The position numbers and the translations under genes are program-made. From Desulfovibrio sp. (lineage in GTDB: Bacteria > Desulfobacterota > Desulfovibrionia > Desulfovibrionales > Desulfovibrionaceae): a stretch of 64,000 nucleotides of DNA. The DNA is taken from positions 1 to 64,000 of the forward strand of contig JACRDI010000028.1 of assembly GCA_016218665.1 (NCBI GenBank), read 5' to 3'. Positions 1 to 8,159 of the stretch are shown here, in pieces (the first letter of the stretch is position 1; every line of letters starts with the position of its first letter). The notes beneath the pieces were generated by a model. It did no database searches and had not been told where the DNA came from. It worked only from the letters and a program-made list of their open reading frames with translations.

Positions 1-17
1 ATGAAACTATATATTTG

Positions 18-132
18 TCTTGGCGGCCTTGGAGGCGGGGGTACACCCGATCCCATTCCGAACTCGGAAGTTAAGCCCGCCATCGCCGATGATACTGCGG
101 TTCAATCGTGGGAAAGTAGGTCGCTGCCAAGA
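18..132 (+). rRNA. rrf: 5S ribosomal RNA
   Basis: The stretch begins with TCTTGGCGGCC and ends with GGTCGCTGCCAAGA, which pair to form the terminal helix of 5S rRNA. In between it has the conserved loop segments CCGATCCCATTCCGAACTCG and GAAGTTAAGC. The length (about 115 bases) is normal. It is presumably the last gene of an rRNA operon whose 16S and 23S lie before the window. Edges may be off by a base or two. Confidence 0.95.
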
Positions 133-145
133 CTTAAATTTCAAG

Positions 146-174
146 AACGGCTCGGAGAAATCCGGGCCGTTTTT
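146..174 (+). terminator. rRNA operon terminator
   Basis: An 11-bp stem with a GAAA loop (arms 146-156 and 161-171, one GU pair) is followed directly by a T run at 170-174. It lies 14 bases after the 5S end, as expected for the intrinsic terminator of the rRNA operon. Confidence 0.8.
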
Positions 175-257
175 GCTTTGGAAAACATACGTGCCGGTAC
201 GTAGTTGCTCTTTGTTGACGCGGCCATTTCACCACGTTACCTCTATCGGGAGCCACT

Positions 258-1424
258 ATGCACCGAGAGGTAGACAGCATGCTTTCCGCCCAGAACACCG
301 CCTTCGCCAGCCCGGAACGCGTCGAGCAGGAGATCGTGCTCGCGCAGTATGAGACCTTCGTGGGCACCCACTGCCGGGCCTTTTTCGACACCCTGCCCAC
401 CATGATCATGGCGCTGAACTGCCACCGCCAGGTGGTGTTCGCCAACAAGGCCGCCGTGGACTTCCTGGGGCGCGAGGACGTGGAGCAGGTGCTGGGAAAG
501 CGCCCCGGCGAGGCCCTGGGCTGCGTCAATGCCTCCGTCGGGCCGGGCGGCTGCGGCACCTCCCGCCACTGCCGCAACTGCGGCGCGGTGCGGGCAATCC
601 TGGCCGCCGTGGACGGGGCCGTTTCCGACGGGCAGTGCAAGCTGCTGCGGCGCGAGCAAAGCTACCTGGAAGGCCTGGACCTGCACGTGAACGCCACCCC
701 GCTGGCGGTGGACGGCATGCAGTTCATCATCTTCGCCATCACCGACATTTCCCACGAGATGCGCCGCCGCAGCATGGAGCGCATCTTCTTCCACGACGTG
801 CTGAACCTGGCCGGCGGCATCAACGGCCTGGTGGAAGTGCTGCGCCATCAGGAAAACCTGGGCGACTCCCCGGAACTCTCGGTGCTGCACTCGGCCACGC
901 AGACCCTGGTGGACGAGATCATCGCCCAGCGGGAGTTGCTTGCTGCCGAATCCAACGAACTGCGCCCGGTGTACGCCCTCACGGGCACAAAGAGCCTTCT
1001 GGAACAGCTGCTGGCCCTGTACGGCACCTCTCCGGCGGCCCAGGGGCAGACCCTTGCCCTGCACGAGCCCTGCGCGGACTGCGTCATCGAGACCGACCCG
1101 CGCATCGTGCAGCGGGTGCTGGGCAACATGATCAAGAACGCGCTGGAGGCCGGGCACCCCGGCGACGACGTGCGCCTGGCCTGTGTGGACGAGGGCACGT
1201 GCGTGCGCTACGAGGTCCGCAACGCGGCCGTGATCCCGCAGGAAATCCAGGTGAACATCTTCCACCGCCGCTTCAGCACCAAGGGCGATTCGCGTGGTCT
1301 GGGCACCTACAGCATGCTCCTGCTCACGGAGCGCTACCTGTGCGGCGAGGTCGGCTTCAACTCCGCGGAAGGCCAGGGCACGACCTTTCATCTGCGGCTT
1401 CCCAAACGGCTCGAAACCGCGTAA
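258..1424 (+). CDS. PAS-domain sensor histidine kinase with four-cysteine motif
   Basis: The 388-residue protein is a soluble two-component sensor kinase with no membrane segment. A PAS domain spans roughly residues 35-165. The phospho-acceptor region is near H179 (IFFHDVLN). The ATPase domain follows with an N box near residue 290 (NMIKNALEAG) and a G box near 345 (SRGLGTYS). Inside the PAS domain is the pattern C89-x9-C99-x5-C105-x2-C108, which could bind a metal, an Fe-S cluster or sense redox state; this is inference. No response regulator is adjacent. The start at 258 has GGGAG five bases upstream; an ATG at 279 is the alternative. A small SLOG-like gene follows 41 bases downstream and is probably cotranscribed. 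Confidence 0.85.
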   Translation: MHREVDSMLSAQNTAFASPERVEQEIVLAQYETFVGTHCRAFFDTLPTMIMALNCHRQVVFANKAAVDFLGREDVEQVLGKRPGEALGCVNASVGPGGCGTSRHCRNCGAVRAILAAVDGAVSDGQCKLLRREQSYLEGLDLHVNATPLAVDGMQFIIFAITDISHEMRRRSMERIFFHDVLNLAGGINGLVEVLRHQENLGDSPELSVLHSATQTLVDEIIAQRELLAAESNELRPVYALTGTKSLLEQLLALYGTSPAAQGQTLALHEPCADCVIETDPRIVQRVLGNMIKNALEAGHPGDDVRLACVDEGTCVRYEVRNAAVIPQEIQVNIFHRRFSTKGDSRGLGTYSMLLLTERYLCGEVGFNSAEGQGTTFHLRLPKRLETA

Positions 1425-1465
1425 ATCCGATCTGCCCAATCCCACCTGCCAGCAGGAGAACGGCC

Positions 1466-2026
1466 ATGTCCCAAGCCACCCGCGCAACCTTGTTTTCCGG
1501 CGGCGCAGCCGGTTCCGAGTCGGCCTTCGGCGAGGCGGCAGAAGCCTGCGGCCTGGACGAGGTCACCTTCTGCTTTGACGGGCACGAGCCCGTGCGGCAG
1601 CGCGGCCTGCGCCTGCTCTCGGCCGACGACCTGGCCCTGCGCGACGTGAGCGTGCAGTACGTGACGCGGCTCATGGGCCGCAGCTACCCCAGCCACGCGG
1701 ACGAACCGAGCTTCAAGGCCCTGCTGCAGAGCATCTGCTGGCAGGTTCTCTCCGGGCAGGAGGTGTTCGTGGTGGGCGAGATATTGCCCGACCTCACCGT
1801 GCGCGGCGGCACGGGCTGGGGGGCGGAGTTCGCCAAACTGTGCGACAAGCCGCTGTTCGTCTTCGATCAGCAGCGCCTGGGCTGGTTCCGCTGGGAACCC
1901 GCCCGCTGGGAGCCCGTGCGCAATCCGGTGGTGAGCCGGCAGCGTTTCACGGGCACAGGCACGCGCAGCCTCACCCCGGTCGGGGCCCAGGCCATCGCCG
2001 ACCTCTTCGCCCGCAGCTTCCGCTAG
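1466..2026 (+). CDS. SLOG/Rossmann-like hypothetical protein
   Basis: This 186-residue protein has no family I can name with certainty. It has an early glycine-rich segment (FSGGAAGSESAF), a central EVFVVGEI strand, then VRGGTGWGAEFAK followed by KPLFVFDQ. A glycine-rich turn after a strand, followed by a short hydrophobic strand ending in Asp, is the pattern of SLOG/LOG-type Rossmann folds (DprA, lysine decarboxylase-like and molybdenum-carrier-like proteins), so it may bind a nucleotide. That assignment is inference. The start is ATG with AGGAG nine bases upstream. It follows the PAS kinase closely, so the two may form one transcription unit. No signal peptide or membrane segment is visible. 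Confidence 0.75.
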   Translation: MSQATRATLFSGGAAGSESAFGEAAEACGLDEVTFCFDGHEPVRQRGLRLLSADDLALRDVSVQYVTRLMGRSYPSHADEPSFKALLQSICWQVLSGQEVFVVGEILPDLTVRGGTGWGAEFAKLCDKPLFVFDQQRLGWFRWEPARWEPVRNPVVSRQRFTGTGTRSLTPVGAQAIADLFARSFR

Positions 2027-2137
2027 CCTTTTGCGCCGTGGCGGCGCAGCGAGCCCATGCCGGGCCCTTCGCCGGGAGATGTCCGTCGTCTCCCGCGGCC
2101 GGGCGGCATTCCCGCGTCCAGACGGCACGAGCGGGGC

Positions 2138-3241
2138 TTACAGCGGGCGCGGCAGGCGTCCTTGCAGGCGCAGGCCTTCCACAAGGCCGAAGCTGCCGGT
2201 GAGCATCATGTCCCCGCCGGGCGCGGGAAATTCCGCCCCGTAGCCCTCCAGCATGGCCCTGCGCGGGCCGATGACCAGGGTCTCGGCGAAGCCGGCGGCC
2301 TCGTGGGGCAGCTCCAGGCGCATGGCCCCGTGGCCGCGGTCGTCGAAGATCTCCTCGAAGCTCAGGATTCCCGCGCGGAAGCGGCCCAACTGGTCCCACA
2401 GGCGCGGGGCGTCCACCAGGCCGGTGTGGTGCTCGTACACGCCCCACACGCGCCCCTGAAAGAGCAGGAAGGCCACGGTGTGGCTGTTGCCGATGTTGAC
2501 CAGGGTCAGGCCCTTCTCGTGCATCCTGCGGCGTATGGAGGGCTCGAAGAGCCCGCCCAGCACGGCCGCCGCGCCCGTGTCGGCCACGGGGCCGCCGCCG
2601 ATGCAGCGCTTGAGGTCCGCCAGGCGGGTGAAGCAGGCGGGCACGTCGTGGTACAGCAGGCTCTCGGGCTTGCCGTCCGCCTCCAGCAGCAGCTTTTCCC
2701 ACAGCACAAAGCGCCCGCGCCGGTTGCTCCGGCCAGGGTGGAAGCCGTGGTCCTGGGCGCAGGCGGTCACCAGCGCGGGCCGGGGCAGGCCCAGGGTGTC
2801 CAGGGCGCGGCCCCAGAATTCCGGGTCATAGTCGGCCGCGAGAAGCGCCACCGCGCCCTCCGGGCAGTCCTCGCGGATGGCGACCCCGGTGGCCGCCAGG
2901 GCGTCCAGGTCGTCGGCCAAGGAAAAGGCCGCCGTGCGCGTGGTGGAGAAGGGCAGGCCCGCGGCCAGGTGGGCCTTCATGGCCGAGTGGAACCCGCCGC
3001 CCATGTTGTGCCCGTACAGATGCACGGCCTGGCCCTTGGCCGTGGCCTCGCGGATCTTGCCCGCCAGGACGCGCGCCGGGGCGGGCAGCACCAGCTTGGG
3101 GCAGTTCTCGATCTCGCGGTCCGGGAAGTAGAGCAGCACGTCCTGCGTGCCGGAACCGATGTCCAGGCAGAGGATGGGAGAGGGCGTGGCCACGGCCGGG
3201 GCCGTGGTTGGTGCCATGGTTGGGAGCATGTTCGGAAGCAT
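2138..3241 (-). CDS. DUF1786 family protein
   Basis: The 367-residue protein starts, after a short Ala/Pro-rich lead, with LCLDIGSGTQDVLLY, the phosphate-binding-like turn typical of DUF1786 proteins, which resemble actin/Hsp70-type (ASKHA) ATPases. Further glycine-rich turns (YGHNMGGGFHSAM, IGGGPVADTGAAAVLGGL) and LVNIGNSHTVAFLL fit the same fold. Members are found in anaerobes, sometimes near pyruvate formate-lyase activating genes, but the function is unknown. The start at 3241 is supported by GAGGA just upstream on the minus strand. It converges with the SLOG-like gene, leaving 111 bases between them. No partner gene is nearby. Confidence 0.8.
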   Translation of the reverse strand: MLPNMLPTMAPTTAPAVATPSPILCLDIGSGTQDVLLYFPDREIENCPKLVLPAPARVLAGKIREATAKGQAVHLYGHNMGGGFHSAMKAHLAAGLPFSTTRTAAFSLADDLDALAATGVAIREDCPEGAVALLAADYDPEFWGRALDTLGLPRPALVTACAQDHGFHPGRSNRRGRFVLWEKLLLEADGKPESLLYHDVPACFTRLADLKRCIGGGPVADTGAAAVLGGLFEPSIRRRMHEKGLTLVNIGNSHTVAFLLFQGRVWGVYEHHTGLVDAPRLWDQLGRFRAGILSFEEIFDDRGHGAMRLELPHEAAGFAETLVIGPRRAMLEGYGAEFPAPGGDMMLTGSFGLVEGLRLQGRLPRPL

Positions 3242-3308
3242 GGTTCCTCGCGGGGCTCGGAGCGGGTTGGTGGGTGTGGGCCAGTGGATGTGGGCCAGTG
3301 GGGGTGGA

Positions 3309-3662
3309 TCAGTGGACGCGGGAGCCGTCCGGTACGTAGGCGTCCGGGGCGAGCAGCGTGATGTGCCCGGCCTCGGTGGGGGCGCCCAGCACCAGCACCT
3401 CGGACGTGAACCCGGCGACCTTGCGCGGCGGAAAGTTCACCACGGCCACCACCTGCCGGCCCACGAGCTCCTCCGGCCGGTAGAGCGCGGTGATCTGCGC
3501 GCTGGACCGGCGCACGCCCAGCTCGCCGAAGTCGATCCAGAGCTTGTAGGCGGGCACGCGGGCCTTCTCGTTCACCTCCGCGCGCAGCACGGTGCCCACG
3601 CGCACGTCGATCTGGAAGAACTCGTCGATGCTGACGCTCTCCGCCGCCTGTGGCAGTTCCAT
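3309..3662 (-). CDS. csaA: CsaA-type tRNA-binding protein
   Basis: The 117-residue protein is a single EMAP/OB-fold tRNA-binding domain of the CsaA type: FQIDVRVGTVLRAEVNEKAR, YKLWIDFGELG, the SSAQIT segment and VVAVVNFPPRKVAGFTSEVL are all recognisable. CsaA is a small dimer with a chaperone-like role in protein export in Bacillus and structural likeness to the tRNA-binding part of MetRS. The chosen ATG at 3662 has GGAGG seven bases upstream; a longer upstream reading frame exists but would run into the neighbouring gene. It is divergent from the hydrolase at 3732. Confidence 0.9.
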   Translation of the reverse strand: MELPQAAESVSIDEFFQIDVRVGTVLRAEVNEKARVPAYKLWIDFGELGVRRSSAQITALYRPEELVGRQVVAVVNFPPRKVAGFTSEVLVLGAPTEAGHITLLAPDAYVPDGSRVH

Positions 3663-3731
3663 GGTTCCTCCGTGGCGATTGTGACCTGCCCGTGATGACA
3701 GGCGGAATTCGCCCATGCTACACAAGGGGCG

Positions 3732-4655
3732 GTGCGGCAGGCAAGGCCCGGCCGCCATTTCGCGCTTTGGCATGGAGGGCACCGCTTGGGCATTGCCGCG
3801 ATTCTCGCCGTCACCCTGGCCGCGATTTTTTTCGTCCCGGCCCTCGTCAGCACCCTAGCCTGGGTGGAGAACCACCGCAGCGGCCAGTGGAGGCGCCAGC
3901 GCGAGCTGCTGGGCGGACGGCTCCTGTCCGGCCTGTTGCGCTCCTTCGCCAACTCCGTGTGGACCCTCTGGGTGACGGTTGTGGCCCTGCCCCTGGGCGC
4001 GCTTGCGGGATACCGCCGCGAGGCCAGACCGGGAAGCCTCCCCCCGGTAATCCTGGTCCACGGCCTGTACCACAACCCCGCGGCCTGGTTCGTGCTGCGG
4101 CGCAGGCTTCGCCGCGCGGGCTATGCGGACGTGCGCTGCTACGGCTACGCCAGCTTCTTCCGCTTCTTCGAGGACATCGCCGGCGGCCTGGCGCGCATGG
4201 TGCTGGAGGCGGCGCGCAACGCTCCGGGCGGACGCGTGGCGCTGGTGGGCCACAGCCTGGGTGGGCTGGTGATCCGCGCGGCCTGCGCGGACGAACGCGT
4301 GCGCGCGCAGGTGCGCATCGCCGGGGTGGCCACCCTGGGCACCCCGCACCGGGGCAGCACCCTGGCGGGCATGCTCGGCATCGGCCGGTTGGCCAGGGGC
4401 CTCGCGCCCGGCGGAGAGGTCCTCCGGCTGGTGCGCGCGCTGCCCGTTGGAACGTATCCGGCCGTGAGCCTCTATACCCCCACCGACGGCATGGTGCTGC
4501 CCCTTTCCGGCGCGCTGCTGGAAGAGCGCGAGCTGGCGAACGGCTGGCGCGAGGAGACCCTGCCCGCCACGAGCCACGTGGGGCTGCTGTACAGCCGCGA
4601 GGCCGCGCGCCGGGTGCTGGCGTTTCTGGATGCCGTGCTGAAGGCGGAGGGCTAG
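3732..4655 (+). CDS. membrane-anchored alpha/beta hydrolase (lipase/PGAP1-like)
   Basis: This 307-residue protein has a hydrophobic N-terminal anchor (about residues 20-44) and a second hydrophobic stretch near 80-95, then an alpha/beta hydrolase domain beginning VILVHGLYHNPAAW. The nucleophile elbow GHSLGG puts Ser near residue 175; SLYTPTDGMV supplies a likely Asp near 253 and SHVGLL the His near 281. The pattern resembles lipases and GPI-inositol-deacylase-like esterases; the substrate is unknown. The start is a GTG with AAGGGG just before it, so the exact start is uncertain. Its stop codon overlaps the stop of the convergent gene by four bases (CTAG). Confidence 0.8.
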   Translation: MRQARPGRHFALWHGGHRLGIAAILAVTLAAIFFVPALVSTLAWVENHRSGQWRRQRELLGGRLLSGLLRSFANSVWTLWVTVVALPLGALAGYRREARPGSLPPVILVHGLYHNPAAWFVLRRRLRRAGYADVRCYGYASFFRFFEDIAGGLARMVLEAARNAPGGRVALVGHSLGGLVIRAACADERVRAQVRIAGVATLGTPHRGSTLAGMLGIGRLARGLAPGGEVLRLVRALPVGTYPAVSLYTPTDGMVLPLSGALLEERELANGWREETLPATSHVGLLYSREAARRVLAFLDAVLKAEG

Positions 4656-6238
4656 TCGCCCAGGAGCTGCCGCAGGGCCTCTTTCAGGGCCTCGGGCTTG
4701 AAGGGCTTGGTGACGAAGGCGTTGACGCCGGACTTTGCGGCCACCTCGCGCTGGGAGTTCTCGCTCTCGGTGGTGACCATGATGATGGGCGTCTCGTCGT
4801 AGCCGAGGGATCCGCGCAGCTTGCCCACCAGTTCCACGCCGTCCATCACCGGCATGTTCATGTCCGTGATGACCACGTCCGCGAACTCGCCGTTCTCCAC
4901 GTAGGCGTAGGCCTCCTGGCCGTTGGCGGCCAGAAGCGGCTCGAAGCCCATGTCCGTCAGGATGCGGCGGTAGAGGGCCAGCATGGACTTGGAGTCGTCG
5001 GCGGCGATGGCCTTGCGCGTGGCCACGCGGGCCTGGGGCAGGGTGGCGGCGTCCGAGCGGGAGCGGTCCGTGGCGATCTCGTTCAGCCGCTGGGCGAAGG
5101 CGTCGAGGATCTCCTGGTCCTGGGAGAGCTTGAGAGCGTCGATGAGGCGGTCGCCCACCAGCTCGTCCTTGTAGAGTTCCTGGAAGAGCCTGAGGGCGCG
5201 CGCGGCCACGATGGCCCGGCAGATGCGCGGGCTGTTCTCCGTGCCGGCGCTGATGCGCTCGGAAATGGTCTTGAGCACGCCGGGCGCGGCGTGGCGCTCC
5301 AGCCCGACCACCACGGCCATGAGGATGAGCTCGTCGCTCTCCTCCAAACCGTCCACTAGGCACACCAGCCCCTTCAGGGTGCCGATGCGGCCCAGGGCCT
5401 CGAAGGCGGCGTAGCGCACGTTGGGATCGGTGAAGCAGCCGGAGTCGAAGGCCTTGACCAGGGCGTCGGCCCCTTTGCGCGCGCCGATGAACCCGGCGAT
5501 GTTGCAGGCCAGGATGCGGTCGTCCGTGGCTCCGTTTGCGTACACGGGCTCCAGGAAGGGCAGGGTGGCCTCGCCCAGGCGCACCAGGGCGTCGGTGATG
5601 ATGCGCCGGGCCGTGGGGTTCTTGTGGTGGATGTTCTCCACCAGGAAGCCGATGCTGCCCGGAGTGGCGATGGCCGCCAGGGCGTCGATGGCCTTCCAGG
5701 TGGTCAGGTCGCACTGCTCGTAGCTGCCCTCGGCCCCGGCCTTGCGCACGGTTTCCATGAGGGCGGGCAGGGCGGAGGGGTCGGAGTAGACGCCGGCCAT
5801 CTCCATGGCCATGGCGGCCAGCATCTGGTCCGGGTGGGCAAGAAAGGTGCGGAACACGGCCGCGCCGCCCACGGGGCGGATCTTGGCCAGGGAGGCCAGG
5901 ATTTCGGCCAGGAGGTCGGGGTCGGTCTCCTTGGCGGCCATGGCGGTGAGGGGCTTGGCCGCGGAGGCGAAGGCGTACTCGCCCGCGGTGCGGATGCACA
6001 GGGTGCGGTAGGGCAGGCTTAAGCTCGAAAGCCCGTCCACCACGGCGGCCTCGCTGGTGCCCAGAATGGCGTTCAGCGCGCCCACCACCATGTAGTCCAC
6101 GCCGGTGTCGCCGGTGGGGTTCTCGAACAGGTCCATGAGCCCGGGCAGGCACTGTGCGTCCTTGCTCCCGGAAATCTCGTTCAGGATGGTTATCTGTTCA
6201 AGGAAGTCCTTGCCGCGGAACCCGTCCAACGTGGCCAT
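4652..6238 (-). CDS. HEAT-repeat protein fused to a CheY-like receiver
   Basis: The 528-residue protein has about 400 residues of alpha-helical HEAT-like repeats, seen as recurring blocks such as VRYAAFEALGRIGT and ARRIITDALVRLGEA, followed by a complete receiver domain at 409-528. The receiver has the acidic pair D414/D415, phospho-acceptor D459 in VVITDMNMPVMDG, Thr near 489 (IIMVTTE) and K511 (VTKPFKP), so it should be phosphorylated. HEAT arrays usually serve as protein-binding scaffolds. The start ATG has GAGGAG upstream. cheX lies 39 bases upstream on the same strand, and CheX is a CheY-phosphate phosphatase, so this receiver is its likely substrate; that pairing is inference from position. 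Confidence 0.85.
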   Translation of the reverse strand: MATLDGFRGKDFLEQITILNEISGSKDAQCLPGLMDLFENPTGDTGVDYMVVGALNAILGTSEAAVVDGLSSLSLPYRTLCIRTAGEYAFASAAKPLTAMAAKETDPDLLAEILASLAKIRPVGGAAVFRTFLAHPDQMLAAMAMEMAGVYSDPSALPALMETVRKAGAEGSYEQCDLTTWKAIDALAAIATPGSIGFLVENIHHKNPTARRIITDALVRLGEATLPFLEPVYANGATDDRILACNIAGFIGARKGADALVKAFDSGCFTDPNVRYAAFEALGRIGTLKGLVCLVDGLEESDELILMAVVVGLERHAAPGVLKTISERISAGTENSPRICRAIVAARALRLFQELYKDELVGDRLIDALKLSQDQEILDAFAQRLNEIATDRSRSDAATLPQARVATRKAIAADDSKSMLALYRRILTDMGFEPLLAANGQEAYAYVENGEFADVVITDMNMPVMDGVELVGKLRGSLGYDETPIIMVTTESENSQREVAAKSGVNAFVTKPFKPEALKEALRQLLGD

Positions 6239-6277
6239 GTGGTCTCCTCGTCTCCTCTCAAACCCTGGCGGTGCGTG

Positions 6278-6739
6278 CTACTCGAAGCAGAATTCGATGG
6301 TGAAGCTGCCCGCGTCGGTCTCAAAGGGGATGGCCATGATGGGCGACTTGGCGATGTGGGTGATGCTGTGGTTGTCGCCCATGATGACCGTGGGGGTGGA
6401 GCCCTGGAGCACCAGGCCCTTTTCCGCCAGGCCGGCGCGCGCCTGTCCGGAGATCATGTTGGTGATCTCGCCCACGGCGTCCTTCACGTCCTGGAGGATG
6501 TCCTGGATGTCGTCGCCCAGCATGTTCTTGACCATGGCAACGGCGCAGGCCTTCTGGAAGGAGATGGACACGCTGCCACGTTTGCCTTCCCCGGTGAGGC
6601 CGACCAGACCGGTCACATCGCCGGTGGCGATGGTGTTCTTCTTGACGAAGGGCTTCCCCGCGCGGGGGGTCATGAAGGCCATGGTGCCGATGACGTCCAT
6701 GGCCGCCTTCACGAAGGGCTTTGCCAGTTCCACATCCAT
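6278..6739 (-). CDS. cheX: CheX-type CheY-P phosphatase
   Basis: The 153-residue protein matches CheX from end to end, including the catalytic helix with the E-x2-N pattern in VGEITNMISGQA. CheX dimers dephosphorylate CheY-P and tune chemotaxis signalling. The start ATG has AAGGAG nine bases upstream. It is the first gene of a two-gene unit with the HEAT-receiver fusion. No flagellar or chemotaxis operon is beside it, though cheD and a chemoreceptor lie elsewhere in the window. Confidence 0.9.
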   Translation of the reverse strand: MDVELAKPFVKAAMDVIGTMAFMTPRAGKPFVKKNTIATGDVTGLVGLTGEGKRGSVSISFQKACAVAMVKNMLGDDIQDILQDVKDAVGEITNMISGQARAGLAEKGLVLQGSTPTVIMGDNHSITHIAKSPIMAIPFETDAGSFTIEFCFE

Positions 6740-6902
6740 GCGGGTCGTCTCCTTCCGTGTTCGCGCCCCGGATTCCTACTCGCCGGCTTCATGCCGCGGA
6801 TGCCCCGGAACGCGCGCAGCGCGGGAATTTGCCTGGGGGAAGCGCGCGGGCGTACAGCTGTATCCCTACGTTCCCTTGGGGGCCTTGGTCAAGTGCTTTG
6901 GG

Positions 6903-6928
6903 TTTTTCGCCGCATGCAGCGGAAAAAA
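6903..6928 (-). terminator. possible terminator after the DUF554 gene
   Basis: CGCC and GCGG arms flanked by T5 and A5 tracts surround an ATGCA loop. Read on the minus strand this is a hairpin directly after the DUF554 stop codon. The stem is short and slightly bulged, so the call is tentative. The remaining bases up to the cheX start at 6739 show no gene. Confidence 0.4.
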
Positions 6929-7615
6929 CTATGCGAAAGCCAGGGCCAGCGCCACGGCCAGCACCAGCGAGGGCAGCAGGTTGGAGAGGTTCACCCGCTT
7001 GATGTCCAGGAGCGTCAGGCCGATGCCCAGGATGAGCAGGCCGCCCGTGGCCGTAAGCTGGCTGATGACCACGGGCGAGAAGTACTGCTGGAACATGCCG
7101 GCGAAGATGGTGAGCCCGCCCTGGTACAGCAGCACCGGCACGAAGGAGAACAGCACGCCCGAGCCGAAGGTGGAGGCCAGGGCCACGGAGGCGAAGCCGT
7201 CCAGGATGCTTTTGGTGTAGAGCACGGTGGCGTCGCCGCGGATGCCCTCGTCGAAGCTGCCCACGATGGCCATGGCCCCGATGCAGAAGATGAGCGAGGC
7301 GGTGATGAGCCCCTCCGTGAACTGCGGGTTGCCGGAGCGCAGCAGGGTCTTGGCCCTCTCCCCCATGCGCTCGAAGGCCGCGTCCAGGCGCAGCAGCTCG
7401 CCGGCCAAGCCGCCCAGCAGAATGGAGAAGATGAGCAGGAGCGGGTTGGTGACGGTGAGGGCCATTTTGGCGCCGATGAGGAGCACGCACAGGCCGAGGC
7501 CCTGGAACACGATGGACCGGAAGCGCTCCGGGAAGCGGCCGTGCAGGGCCATGCCGGCCAGGCTGCCGATGATGATGGCTGCGGCGTTGACGAGGGAGCC
7601 GGTGGGCAGAACCAT
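6929..7615 (-). CDS. DUF554 family integral membrane protein
   Basis: The 228-residue protein is almost wholly hydrophobic, with about seven membrane segments. It opens with LPTGSLVNAAAIIIGSLAGM and contains SLIFCIGAMAIVGSFDEGI and the SILDGFASVALASTFGSGV block, which are hallmarks of DUF554 (YdfK-like) proteins. Their role is unknown; a transport function is usually presumed. The frame stays open upstream towards the tRNA, but the ATG at 7615 has AAGGA eight bases before it and gives the usual family length. Confidence 0.85.
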   Translation of the reverse strand: MVLPTGSLVNAAAIIIGSLAGMALHGRFPERFRSIVFQGLGLCVLLIGAKMALTVTNPLLLIFSILLGGLAGELLRLDAAFERMGERAKTLLRSGNPQFTEGLITASLIFCIGAMAIVGSFDEGIRGDATVLYTKSILDGFASVALASTFGSGVLFSFVPVLLYQGGLTIFAGMFQQYFSPVVISQLTATGGLLILGIGLTLLDIKRVNLSNLLPSLVLAVALALAFA

Positions 7616-7764
7616 GCGCAATCCTTCAATCTGTGCCCTGGTCCGGGGCGTTTGTCGGGACGCTTGGGCTAGCACGCCGGGGCCGGACTGGCAAGGGTTG
7701 CCCCCGTTGGCGCGCGCCCCGGCTTGACAGGCCCCTGGCCATCTCCTATGACTTCCACTCCCGT

Positions 7765-7851
7765 GCCGGGATGGCGGAATTGGTAGACGCAGCGGACTCA
7801 AAATCCGCCGGTCGCAAGGCCTTGGGGGTTCGATTCCCCCTCCCGGTACCA
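7765..7851 (+). tRNA. tRNA-Leu (anticodon CAA)
   Basis: The 87-base gene has an acceptor stem GCCGGGA/TCCCGGT, the D-arm motif AATTGGTAGACGC, an anticodon arm GCGGA-CTCAAAA-TCCGC with CAA in positions 34-36, a long variable arm (GGTCGCAAGGCC type) and the T-arm GGGGGTTCGATTCCCCC. The CCA is encoded. The class II variable arm and anticodon give leucine. An integrase start lies 170 bases downstream, so the tRNA was probably an integration site. Confidence 0.95.
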
Positions 7852-7906
7852 AGCACGAATTCGATACGGTCCAAGACTGTCCAGGAAGCCTAGAGCTTCA
7901 ACGGTA

Positions 7907-7938
7907 AACCCCGGATGTGATGTCCGGGGTTGTCTTTT
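7907..7938 (+). terminator. terminator after tRNA-Leu
   Basis: A perfect 9-bp stem AACCCCGGA/TCCGGGGTT with a short loop (arms 7907-7915 and 7923-7931) is followed by GTCTTTTG. It lies 55 bases after the tRNA, between the tRNA and the integrase remnant. Confidence 0.75.
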
Positions 7939-7955
7939 GTGGTCCGTTGACAGCT

Positions 7956-8068
7956 GGGGGTAGCTGTCGGGGTAACGAGGCAGGAGCACCCCAAAATGTC
8001 AGCAGGAGTTACCCCCAATGGCTGGGAAGCTTACGGACACAGCGATTCGCAATGCCAAGCCTTCCTGC
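7956..8068 (+). pseudogene. tyrosine integrase 5' remnant with upstream GGGGTA repeats
   Basis: The ATG at 8018 opens with MAGKLTDTAIRNAKP, which matches the N-terminal arm-binding domain of P4-type tyrosine integrases. After about 16 residues the similarity stops and the frame becomes Ser/Arg-rich noise ending near 8170. Just upstream are GGGGGTAG (7956), GGGGTAAC (7969) and, inverted, GTTACCCCC (8008), which look like integrase arm-binding sites. The position, right after the 3' end of a tRNA gene, is where such integrases sit. The catalytic domain is absent, so the gene is a deletion remnant. Confidence 0.55.
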
Positions 8069-8159
8069 CCTCCGCCTTCATCTAGCAGAGTCAGCGCAGC
8101 AGCAAGGATGTCGTCGCGAACCAACCCCTTTCCTTGGGCTGGACGTCCACGCGGTCGAG

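Noticed and set aside
1-204. An open frame over the 5S rRNA
   Set aside because: The region folds as 5S rRNA and its terminator; no ribosome site is visible.
2033-2047. GCGCCG-TGG-CGGCGC hairpin between convergent genes
   Set aside because: It has no T run on the downstream side in either direction, so it was not called a terminator.
4652-4655. Stop codons of two convergent genes overlapping as CTAG
   Set aside because: Tail-to-tail stop overlaps are common in compact genomes and need no special explanation.
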